64,000 nt of DNA from Chromatiaceae bacterium (GTDB lineage Bacteria > Pseudomonadota > Gammaproteobacteria > Chromatiales > Chromatiaceae), in NCBI GenBank assembly GCA_007693535.1, contig REDK01000107.1, positions 1-64,000 on the forward strand, read 5' to 3'. Each line of letters opens with the position of its first letter. Positions within the stretch are counted from its first letter, which is position 1. Below are positions 26,194 to 33,858 of the stretch, piece by piece. The notes beneath the pieces were generated by a model. It made no database searches. It saw nothing but the letters and a program-made list of their open reading frames with translations, and was not told where the DNA came from. Made by a program: the position numbers and the translations under genes.

Positions 26194-27743
26194 ATGGTCT
26201 GGTATAGGTCATGCCGGCGGTCCTTGAGGTTCTGCACCGTCCCCTCATAGCGGGCCTCGCGCAGGGCCTCCAGGCGCAGATCGGCGAAGGCGACCGTCTC
26301 GACGTTGGGGGTAGTATCGGCAGCGACGCCGTCACGCGCGAACGGAAAGTCGCAGGGGGTCAGGATGCAGCTCTGGGCATACTGGATATCCATGTTGGCC
26401 ACGTTCGGCAGGTTGCCGCAATTGCCGGACATGACCACGTAGCACTGGTTCTCCACCGCGCGGGCATGGCAGCAATAGCGCACCCGCAGATAGGACTGGC
26501 GCTCGTCGGTACAGAAGGGCACGAAGATGATGTTGGCGCCCTGATCGGCCAGGTGCCGGGCCAGTTCCGGGAACTCTGCGTCGTAGCAGATCAGCACCCC
26601 GATCGGCCCGCAATCGGTATTGATCGCCGCGAGTTCGTTACCGCCCTCGATGTTCCACCAATAGACCTCGTTGGGCGTGGGATGGATCTTGGCCTGCTCG
26701 TAGACCTCGCCCCCGCGCAGGCAGATATAGCAGATGTTCTCCACCCGGCCGTTCGCCATCATGGTGGGATGAGAGCCGCCGATGATGTTGATGTTGTAGC
26801 GCACCGCCATCTCGCGCAACGCCTCTTTGATTGGCGCGGTGTAGCGAGTGAGCGCCTCGATCGCCTGGGTCGGGGTAAGCTTCTGATCCTCCATCGACAG
26901 CAGTTGCAACGAGAACAACTCGGGAAACACGCAGAAATCGGCGCGATAGTCGGCGGTGACGTCGACGAAATAACGCACCATGTTGATGAATTCATCGAAC
27001 GAGGTCACCCGGCGCTGCTGGTACTGAACCGTGGCGACCCGCACGATGTCGGTATAGCGCCCGCCGTAGTTCTTGGCCCGCGCCTCCTCAACCTCGTCCG
27101 GGGCCTGGGGATTGCGCCACAGCAGGTGCACCCCGTAGCCCAGCGATTGCTGATCCTCCGACCAATAATGGGGCAAGAGGCCGATCACCTTGAAGTCATT
27201 GCGCAACTGGAAGGTCAGCACCGGGTCCTTCTCGCGGCCGGCCTCGACCTCGGCGACATAGGCCTCGGCACTGTCGTAGCGCTCCAGGGCGGCGGCCAGG
27301 GTCGGCAGGCGACCGCCATAGATGATGCCGCGCAAGGCCCAGGACTGGGCTAGCTTCTTGCGCTCGTCATAGAGGCGCTGGCCGATGCGCAGACCGCGGA
27401 AGTCGGGATCGACACAGACCTCCATACCATAGAGGTAATCGCCATCGGGATCATGCCGGGTGGCATAGCCGCCGCCGGTGATCCAGTTCCAGTCGTGCGG
27501 CTTGAGGCCGATCTCGCCCTTGGTCAGGAAGCTGGAACAGAAGCCGATGATGTTGCCCTGATATTCGACCACAAACTGCCCCTCGGGGAATTTGTTGATC
27601 TGACCGCGCAGCATGGCGGCGCTATAACTACTGACCCCGCTGCCGGCATAGGCCCGTTTGAACAGGGCGCGGATCGACGGGATGTCGGCGATGGCGGCAT
27701 TGCGCACCAGCAGTTGGGTGACGGTCTCGCTACGGTCGGACAT
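26178..27743 (-). CDS. GNAT acetyltransferase / nitrilase-family amidohydrolase fusion
   Basis: A 521-residue two-domain enzyme. Residues about 10-200 form a GNAT domain (VCVDPDFRGLRIGQRLYDERKK acetyl-CoA loop). Residues about 230-510 form a carbon-nitrogen hydrolase with the Glu of FPELFSL, the Lys of AKIHPTPNE and the nucleophile Cys in GVLICYDAEFPEL. The fusion is a known architecture in proteobacteria, but its substrate is not established; an acylated amide would let both domains act in sequence. ATG 27743 is the start. The metallophosphoesterase overlaps its end. Confidence 0.95.
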   Translation of the reverse strand: MSDRSETVTQLLVRNAAIADIPSIRALFKRAYAGSGVSSYSAAMLRGQINKFPEGQFVVEYQGNIIGFCSSFLTKGEIGLKPHDWNWITGGGYATRHDPDGDYLYGMEVCVDPDFRGLRIGQRLYDERKKLAQSWALRGIIYGGRLPTLAAALERYDSAEAYVAEVEAGREKDPVLTFQLRNDFKVIGLLPHYWSEDQQSLGYGVHLLWRNPQAPDEVEEARAKNYGGRYTDIVRVATVQYQQRRVTSFDEFINMVRYFVDVTADYRADFCVFPELFSLQLLSMEDQKLTPTQAIEALTRYTAPIKEALREMAVRYNINIIGGSHPTMMANGRVENICYICLRGGEVYEQAKIHPTPNEVYWWNIEGGNELAAINTDCGPIGVLICYDAEFPELARHLADQGANIIFVPFCTDERQSYLRVRYCCHARAVENQCYVVMSGNCGNLPNVANMDIQYAQSCILTPCDFPFARDGVAADTTPNVETVAFADLRLEALREARYEGTVQNLKDRRHDLYQTIWREH

Positions 27744-27907
27744 GGGACGCTACTCTGGACTGGCCTCTGGGACTGGCCTCCGGGGCTGGCCGGCACCTGG
27801 GCAGCGCCGCATCCCCGGGCAGCACCCGTGATGACGGGATTGTGCCAGCAGCGCTGCAGCGGTGCGAACGAGACAGCCGCACAACGGCGACGGGATTGTC
27901 GCCGGGG

Positions 27908-28591
27908 CTAGCGATCGGCGTGCGGATCCTGTGCCGGGGCGGGCGCCGTGTTGGTGGGGCGGCGCCAGGCCCGCTCCAGCGGCAGGCCGCGCGCCGCGCG
28001 CAGCCGCGAGACCGGGAATGGCGCCCGATCGTCCACGCAGGTGAGATAGGCCGTGACATCGCCCATGTAGGCCGACAGGACCTCGTTGACTCGCTGCAGC
28101 GGTCCGATCGGCCGGCCGGTGGCGGCGATGACGAGGTATTGCAGGATGGCGATGCCGAACACGGTGTAATTGATGATCTCGAACACCACCGCATAGACCA
28201 GCATGAGCACCCCCCGCAGCAGGGTCCGTCCCAGGCGTTCCAGCAGATTGGGGACGTCGCCGAACTCCATGCTGTATTCACGCCAGTCTCCCTCGTCGGC
28301 TTCCGCCTCCCATTCTGCCCCCGCTTCTGTGTCCGCCACGTCCGCTGCCCCGGTCGTGGTCGCATCCGCCGCCGGGCGGCCGGCGGCCGGCGCTGGTGGT
28401 GCGACATCCGAGCGCGATTCGGGTGCTGAGGTCGCTGCTGCCGGCGGTGTAACGGGGGGCGCCGCGGTCGCGGGATCAGGGGCGGGCGCTGCCGCCGGCT
28501 GGGGCGGGTCCGACCGCTGCGGGGGGGCGCCTGCCGGCTGCTCCCGGTGCGGTTTCTGCTGCTGATCTGTGGGGCCGGGTTGGTTCTCCAC
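27908..28591 (-). CDS. DUF4389 membrane protein with disordered N-terminus
   Basis: A 227-residue protein. The first 90 residues are Pro/Ala/Gln-rich and presumably disordered, followed by an acidic stretch (TEAGAEWEAEADEGDW). The DUF4389 core lies at about 118-195, with one hydrophobic hairpin (VLMLVYAVVFEIINYTVFGIAIL) and the conserved tail LSAYMGDVTAYLTCVDDRAPFP. The start is GTG 28591 with GAGG upstream. DUF4389 proteins are membrane proteins of unknown role. Confidence 0.88.
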   Translation of the reverse strand: MENQPGPTDQQQKPHREQPAGAPPQRSDPPQPAAAPAPDPATAAPPVTPPAAATSAPESRSDVAPPAPAAGRPAADATTTGAADVADTEAGAEWEAEADEGDWREYSMEFGDVPNLLERLGRTLLRGVLMLVYAVVFEIINYTVFGIAILQYLVIAATGRPIGPLQRVNEVLSAYMGDVTAYLTCVDDRAPFPVSRLRAARGLPLERAWRRPTNTAPAPAQDPHADR

Positions 28592-28762
28592 TGCACACCT
28601 CTACCGGATCGAATAAGACTGCATAAGATGCTAACCCAGGTCGCGGCAGCGAGGTAGGTGTGGATCGGCGGGCGCGGGTCCTGGTCACGGGCGCTGCCAC
28701 CGCACCGATTGGCCAGCACCGGCCACGGGCAGTCCTCCCGCGACCGCCACCCTGGCCCTACT

Positions 28763-29446
28763 TCAGTCCGCCAGACGTTTCTCGCAGAACAGATGGGTGA
28801 TCGCCGTGCTTGAATTGGCCCCGTCGGCCATCGGCACGGCGGCGTCCGGCGGCGCCACGCCGAACCCGGCGCTGGCATAGAGGGCACGCGCCGGGGCATT
28901 GTCCCCGCGCACCTCCAGGGTGATCTTGCAATAGCCCCGCGCCCGCGCGATTGCCTCGACCGCGGCCAGCAGCCGCCGGCCGATGCCACGGCCGCGCCAG
29001 GCCGGCAACAGGGCCAGATCGTGCAGATTGAGCAAGCCGCGCGCCTGAAAGGTCGAGAAGCCAGTGAAACAGACGGCAACACCGACGGCGAGCGCGCCGG
29101 CACCCGCCATGGTCGCCACCGGGGTCGCCACCAGGACCGCCTCTGGAACCGCCAATGGGGCTGCATCGGGGGCATGCGCCGCGGGCGGGGCCGGCGGATC
29201 GGCAGCGCCCCAGGCGGCTGGATCGACCACCGCGAGCAGGACCAGTGCATCAGAGACCCGGCGCAGGGCCGGGATCAGGCAGGCCCGGGCCTCGCGGGTG
29301 AGCGGACGGCCCTGGCCCATCGGATCGCGGGCATAGGCATCGAGCAGCCCCAGCACGGCGGCGGCATCGGCTGCAGCGGCCAGATCGGCCGGGCGAATGG
29401 CGACGGCATGCGCGGCCGCCGGCGGGCTGAGGCGAGATTGGTTCAT
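28763..29446 (-). CDS. GNAT-family N-acetyltransferase
   Basis: A 227-residue GNAT protein. The acetyl-CoA-binding motif is LHDLALLPAWRGRGIGRRLLAAVE (R-G-x-G-I-G), followed by ARGYCKITLEVRGDNAPARALYASAGFG. A Pro/Ala-rich insertion sits between the N-terminal helices and the core. ATG 29446 is preferred; upstream in-frame residues read through the helicase fragment region and are not part of the protein. The substrate is unknown. Confidence 0.9.
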   Translation of the reverse strand: MNQSRLSPPAAAHAVAIRPADLAAAADAAAVLGLLDAYARDPMGQGRPLTREARACLIPALRRVSDALVLLAVVDPAAWGAADPPAPPAAHAPDAAPLAVPEAVLVATPVATMAGAGALAVGVAVCFTGFSTFQARGLLNLHDLALLPAWRGRGIGRRLLAAVEAIARARGYCKITLEVRGDNAPARALYASAGFGVAPPDAAVPMADGANSSTAITHLFCEKRLAD

Positions 29447-29488
29447 GGCCACCACAGGCTGCGACAGCCGCGGAATCTTTGCAAGCAG

Positions 29489-29770
29489 ATGACCGTGCAG
29501 GGCGCCAGGCAGAGGAAGGTCGGCAAGCTGCGCTTGCTGCTGGCCGACGACCCCGCTGCCGGCAAGACCATCATGGCCGGGCGACTCATCAAGGAACTGA
29601 TTGCGCGCGGCGATCTGCAGCGCTGCCTGGTGGTCTGTCCGGGCAGCCTCGCTGAGCAGTGGCAGGACGAACTCTACCGCCGCTTCCAGTTGCCGTTCGA
29701 GATCCTGACGAACGACAAGCTCGAAGCCGCGCGTACCGGCAACTGGTTCCTCGAAACCAACCTCAGAGAA
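29489..29770 (+). pseudogene. SNF2/DEAD-type helicase fragment
   Basis: About 92 codons encode the start of a SNF2-family helicase core: RLLLADDPAAGKTIMAGRLIKEL (the Walker A region of DISARM-type and SNF2 helicases, normally DDAGAGKT), LVVCPGSLAEQWQDEL (motif Ia), and PFEILTNDKLEAARTG. Homology ends near base 29770, where the frame runs into unrelated sequence, and about 850 downstream residues are missing. The middle Gly-Ala of the Walker A is changed (PAAGKT). It starts within 45 bases of the divergent GNAT gene. This is clearly a remnant. Confidence 0.85.
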
Positions 29771-29962
29771 CCTGATCTCGCCCCTCGGACCCAGGCTCAT
29801 TCGAGGCCAAACATTCCTTCGCTGATCAATAACAAGCAAGTGGGTGAGCGCTGCGTCGGCCGGGTCGCTTCAGTCGCCGGTTGGATTCTGTAACGATACC
29901 GTTTTCGGCGCCGAGGGCCGTGCGCCGATGGTCAGTCGTTGCGAATCCAAGGGAGCAAGCCG

Positions 29963-30343
29963 ATGCCTCAGACCGCGTTTCCGTTCTTCCCCGAGGGGGT
30001 CACCCACATCACCGCGCTGTTGGCGTTCCGCAAGCAGGACGCACGGATCACCTACTTCAATGGTGCCATGCCGGTGTTCATCCATGACGAAGACGACCTA
30101 GACTCGTTTCGCATGATCACCGCGCCGTTCTGCGTCAACGGCAATGCCAAGCACGCGGACATCGTACGCGCGTTCGGGGTGACCAAGATCAGCCTCGAAC
30201 GGGCGGTGAAGCGTTATCGCGAGGACGGGCTGCGAGGCTTCTACATCGCACGCAAGCGGCGCAGGCAGGCGGTACTCACCCCACCGGTGTTGGCCGAGGC
30301 GCAGCGCTTGTTCGACACGGGGCTGGAGACCTCGGAGGTGGCC
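29963..30343 (+). mobile_element. truncated transposase gene (HTH part only)
   Basis: The N-terminal 127 residues of a transposase-like protein: FPEGVTHITALLAFRKQDA, NGAMPVFIHDEDDLDSFRM, and a helix-turn-helix region ADIVRAFGVTKISLERAVKRYRE. ATG 29963 has GGGAG eight bases upstream. The reading frame leaves the family after GLETSEVA at 30343, exactly where a DUF499-like sequence begins, so the catalytic half has been deleted. I cannot assign an IS family and see no terminal inverted repeats. It sits between two defence-gene fragments. Confidence 0.75.
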
Positions 30344-30348
30344 GGCTC

Positions 30349-30673
30349 ATGGTGCTGGGTGTTGATCACCCCTACAGCAAGAAGAAGGGCAACCCGGCCG
30401 AGGTCGCTGCAAAGACGATTCTGGAATCACGCGGCAACGCGCCAAGGCTCTTTCGCAACACTTTGGGTTTTCTCGCGCCGGACAAGACGCGGCTGTGCAG
30501 GACCTGGACGAAGCCGTGCGCCATTACCTTGCGTGGGAGTCGATCCTCTCGGAGCGCGAGCAGATGAACCTGTCGTCGAGGACTTCGCCAAGTACCTGTA
30601 TCTGCCGCGACTGCGCGAGTCAGCGATGCTGCTCGATGCGATCACAGCGGGCGTCGCGTTGCTGACCTGGGAG
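30349..30673 (+). pseudogene. DUF499-type ATPase gene fragment with frameshifts and deletion
   Basis: Three pieces read as one protein in different frames. 30349-30494 gives VLGVDHPYSKKKGNPAEVAAKT and FRNTLGFLAPDKTRL. 30495 to about 30570 gives DLDEAVRHYLAWESIL. About 30571-30673 gives VEDFAKYLYLPRL and AMLLDAITAGVALLTWE. These are the late parts of DUF499 AAA+ ATPases that occur in defence islands with DUF1156 methylases and helicases. A frameshift near 30494 and an internal deletion near 30570 inactivate it. Its 5' end abuts the truncated transposase. Confidence 0.75.
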
Positions 30674-30691
30674 GTGCTGCAGTCGGGACGC

Positions 30692-31084
30692 CTATTCCAG
30701 AACATCGTCTTCGTCGTCTGCGAGCGCAAGCAGGTCGAGCAGGATGCGCCCGTCGCGCACGACGATCGGCAGCGCGGTCAGCGCGTCGCCGAGGCAGGGA
30801 CCCTGCACGCACGCACCGCTATCGACTCGGAACAGGGCGCCGTGCAGCGTGCACTGGAGCTGGTCGGCGTTGTCGCCGGGATAGCGGTCCGGGGTCCAGG
30901 CAAGCGGGGCGCCGATGTGTGGACAGCGGTCGCGCCAGGCACGGAGCGACCCACTGCGGTGTACGAGAACACCGGCCAGGCCGCCGATCTGGAAGCCGCG
31001 CGCGCTAGGGTCCGGCAGCTCAGCCACTGGCCCGAGGTCGATCCAATCGGCAGCATTGGCATTCATGCGGGTGTAGGCATTCAT
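30692..31084 (-). CDS. Rieske [2Fe-2S] domain protein
   Basis: A 130-residue soluble Rieske ferredoxin-like protein. Ligands are Cys54 and His56 (RDRCPHIGAP) and Cys78 and His81 (LQCTLHGALF), spaced as in small Rieske proteins of dioxygenase or nitrite-reductase type. No membrane anchor. Two in-frame ATGs at 31084 and 31066 lie in a short duplication (ATGAATGCC twice), so the start may be either. It is intact, though it is bounded by gene debris on both sides. Partner oxidoreductase unknown. Confidence 0.88.
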   Translation of the reverse strand: MNAYTRMNANAADWIDLGPVAELPDPSARGFQIGGLAGVLVHRSGSLRAWRDRCPHIGAPLAWTPDRYPGDNADQLQCTLHGALFRVDSGACVQGPCLGDALTALPIVVRDGRILLDLLALADDEDDVLE

Positions 31085-31094
31085 ACGGATGTTG

Positions 31095-31320
31095 CGGCGT
31101 GCTTGACTTCCAGCCAGTGATTCTGCGCCGATGCCGGCACCTGCCTGACATCGGCAAACAGCTAGGTCATCTCGGCGACGCGCCGGCCGAGTGTGTTTGC
31201 GGTATCGAAGTCGAACGTATCCCGCCTGATGTCGAGGTTGTTGATCAGCATCACCCTCTTTGCCAACAATTGCGCGTTCGCCTGCTCGACGAACCGATGA
31301 GCCCAAACTGAAAAGCCTGC
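31095..31320 (-). pseudogene. stop-interrupted gene remnant, unrecognised
   Basis: On the minus strand one frame reads FSVWAHRFVEQANAQLLAKR, then VMLINNLDIRRDTFDFDTAN and TLGRRVAEMT. It meets an in-frame TAG near 31164 and continues as LFADVRQVPASAQNHWLEVK. The composition and length of conserved-looking sequence on both sides of the stop indicate a decayed gene. The frame lacks a start. I do not recognise the family. It lies upstream of the Rieske gene in the same direction. Confidence 0.6.
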
Positions 31321-31338
31321 CTTCCTGATGTAATGGTC

Positions 31339-31365
31339 CTGAGGGATTGTTTGACGCTCCCTCAG
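31339..31365 (-). terminator. hairpin at the 3' end of the MgtC/DUF4010 gene
   Basis: A perfect 8-base inverted repeat (31339-31346 with 31358-31365, loop 11) overlaps the stop codon. No T tract follows, so it may be a weak terminator or a 3' stabiliser. Confidence 0.4.
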
Positions 31366-32657
31366 TCCAGCAATATTGGCATGAACCAGACCTGCGCGAA
31401 CAGCGCTGGGCCGGCAATAACCGCCGCAACCATCGGCAACGCCACGCGCATACCCAGGGCGCCGCCACCGATGACCCAGGCCATGCCCGCCTTGACCAGG
31501 GTATTGACGAGACAGGCGATCAAAATGCCGATACCGGCGGTCAATACAAGCAGTTCTTCGGTGCTCGCCATACGCGCCAGGGACAAGGTGATCGCATCGA
31601 CATCAGCAATGCCTGAGGCGGTGGCCAACACATAGATGCCGGCATTGCCGAACCACTCGGTCAATGCCCGGCCAAGCAGCATGACCAGCGCCAGGATTGC
31701 GCCGAAGAATAGGGCCGCTTGCAGCTCCAACGGATTACGCTGCAGCAGATCCTCAGCGGCATCGGTGCGTCCCGCGCGCCACACATAGACCGCAGCCGAG
31801 GCGTACAACACCAGCATCATCGCCAGCACCGGCCACAGCAACTTCCAGAATAATGGGGTATAGATGACCGAGGCAATCAGCAAGATGCGTGGAAACATCG
31901 TCCCGCAGGCCAGCAGGATGCCGGCGGCCGGGAGTGCAGCACTGCTGGCAGGTTGGCTTGGCCCGTCCCGATGAACGCGCGCGAGGTTCAGTGTGGTCGC
32001 GGTCGACGACGCCAGCCCTCCAAACAGACCGGTGAATAGCGTACCCCGGCGCGCGCCGGCAATGCGGACGGCGAAGTAGCCGACAAACGAGATCGTCGCA
32101 ATCAGTACCACCATCCACCAGATCACGTACGGGTTGAGTATCTCCCATGGACCGAAGCCACGATTCGGCAGCAGGGGCAGCAGCACCACCGAGATCAGCA
32201 GGAGCTTGAACGCGGCATGCAGTTCAGGCCGATTCAGGGCTTCGAGCCAGCCGTGCAGCTCTGTCTTGTAACCTAGCAACAAGACCATGACGACGGCACC
32301 GGAGGCGGCGATCGCGAGTTGACCCAGGCCCGCCATCACCGCCAACAGCAAGGTCGCCATGGCCGCGACCTCTGTGGTCAGTCCGAGATCGCCGCGGCGG
32401 ACCGAGGCGATATGCGCAGCACTCAGCAACAGGCCCAGAGCGACAACGATAAAGCCGATCAGCACACCGCCGACCAGATCGACCAATAAGCCGGCCACCC
32501 CTCCGATCAGCCCGATCAGTGCCATCGTGCGCAGGCCCACCTCGCGCTCGCCTTCCTCGCAATGGCGGGTCTGCCAGCCGCGCTCCAGGCCGACTAGCAC
32601 GCCGATTGCCAGCGCCACGGCGAATTGCCAGGCCCATTCAAACCCAATCTCGTTCAT
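31362..32657 (-). CDS. MgtC/SapB-DUF4010 membrane protein
   Basis: A 431-residue polytopic membrane protein with about 11-12 hydrophobic segments. The N-terminal third is MgtC-like (FAVALAIGVLVGLERGWQTR, then EVGLRTMALIGLIGGVAGLL). The rest is DUF4010 (FGPWEILNPYVIWWMVV, GLFGGLASSTATTLNLAR). ATG 32657 gives MNEIGFEWAWQF, the family start. The combined architecture is widespread; MgtC proteins are linked to magnesium and ATP synthase control, but the role of the fused form is unknown. Confidence 0.92.
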   Translation of the reverse strand: MNEIGFEWAWQFAVALAIGVLVGLERGWQTRHCEEGEREVGLRTMALIGLIGGVAGLLVDLVGGVLIGFIVVALGLLLSAAHIASVRRGDLGLTTEVAAMATLLLAVMAGLGQLAIAASGAVVMVLLLGYKTELHGWLEALNRPELHAAFKLLLISVVLLPLLPNRGFGPWEILNPYVIWWMVVLIATISFVGYFAVRIAGARRGTLFTGLFGGLASSTATTLNLARVHRDGPSQPASSAALPAAGILLACGTMFPRILLIASVIYTPLFWKLLWPVLAMMLVLYASAAVYVWRAGRTDAAEDLLQRNPLELQAALFFGAILALVMLLGRALTEWFGNAGIYVLATASGIADVDAITLSLARMASTEELLVLTAGIGILIACLVNTLVKAGMAWVIGGGALGMRVALPMVAAVIAGPALFAQVWFMPILLD

Positions 32658-32963
32658 CACCGAAAAGGCTGCCACAGGATCTGACCCAACCGGTTGAGGT
32701 GATGGGAGCAGCAACGGCCGGTTGGCAAGCCGAGTGGCGCCGGTATCACCACGCGGAGCACCGCACCGCGCTGTCGGTTACACCCCCGCTGCCACGGCGC
32801 TAGCCGACCACATCTGCGCCGCCCTGGTTGTCGCGGCGCGGCCGATCCCACAGAATCTGCACCAACCTGAACCCACCTGGCCCGGCCCGCGGGCAGCAAC
32901 GAGCGCGCGCCCATCGTCGGGACGTCCCGGCGCCCGGATCATCCCCACCACTGGAGGTCATCG
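32658..32963. other. 306-base divergent intergenic region
   Basis: It separates the MgtC-type gene and the dienelactone-hydrolase-like gene and should hold both promoters. No convincing promoter or gene is seen. Confidence 0.35.
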
Positions 32964-33767
32964 ATGCAACCTGCCACTTCCATCCGCCGCCTGCTGCCAC
33001 GCCTGGCCATGTCGCTGGCCTTGCTGCTCGCCCTGCCGGCAGCCTGGGCCGAGCTGCAGACTCAGACCATCGAGTATCAGGACGGCGACACCAGCCTGAA
33101 GGGCTACCTAGTCTACGACGATAGCATCGAAGGCCCCCGCCCCGGCATCCTGGTCGCCCATGAGTGGTGGGGCCTCAACGATTACATCCGCCAGCGCGCC
33201 GAGATGATCGCCGAGCTGGGCTATGTTGCCTTCGCGCTGGACATGTACGGCGATGATCGGGTCACCGAGCACGCCCCTGATGCCCAAGGCTGGATGCAGC
33301 AGATCACCGCCAATCTCGACACCTGGCACCAGCGCGCGCGCGCGGGACTCGAAATCCTGCAGGGGCAGGAGCAGGTGGACGCCACGCGCCTGGCCGCGTT
33401 GGGCTGGTGCTTCGGCGGTGCCACCGTCATGCAACTGGCCTACGCCGGGGCGGACCTTGCTGCCGTGGTGAGCTTTCACGGCTCACTGCCGCCGGCCCCG
33501 GACGGGGTGACCATCAAGCCCAGCGTGCTAGCCGCCCATGGCGCTGCCGATGACTTCGTGCCGCCAGAACGGGTGCAGGCCTTTCAGGACAGCCTGACCG
33601 CCGCTGGCGCCGACTGGCAACTGGTCAGCTATGGCGGCGCCCGCCACGGCTTCACCAACCCCCTGGCCGGGGACTACGGCATGGACAACCTGGCTTACGA
33701 TGCCAACGCCGACCGCCGCTCCTGGGACCTGATGCAGGCCCTGCTGGAGGAGGTCTTCGCAGATTAA
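32964..33767 (+). CDS. secreted dienelactone hydrolase family protein
   Basis: A 267-residue alpha/beta hydrolase with signal peptide (cleavage after AWA at residue 29). The nucleophile is Cys149 (GWCFGG, the DLH-type cysteine elbow). The acid lies in HGAADDFVPP and the His in GGARHGFTNP. The N-terminal domain reads GILVAHEWWGLNDYIRQRAE, typical of the family. The natural substrate is unknown. ATG 32964 has GGAGG six bases upstream. It ends 91 bases before the photolyase gene on the same strand. Confidence 0.93.
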   Translation: MQPATSIRRLLPRLAMSLALLLALPAAWAELQTQTIEYQDGDTSLKGYLVYDDSIEGPRPGILVAHEWWGLNDYIRQRAEMIAELGYVAFALDMYGDDRVTEHAPDAQGWMQQITANLDTWHQRARAGLEILQGQEQVDATRLAALGWCFGGATVMQLAYAGADLAAVVSFHGSLPPAPDGVTIKPSVLAAHGAADDFVPPERVQAFQDSLTAAGADWQLVSYGGARHGFTNPLAGDYGMDNLAYDANADRRSWDLMQALLEEVFAD

Positions 33768-33858
33768 GCCGGGCAACCCGAGCGAGCACACCGGCCGGGC
33801 CGCTTGCGCGGCAGCGGCCAAGACCCCGGCCAGCTGCCGCGCCGACGAAGCAAACGAG

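Noticed and set aside
29021-29488. Upstream extension of the helicase fragment
   Set aside because: The open frame is antisense to the GNAT gene, which has clear motifs; homology to helicases begins only near 29500.
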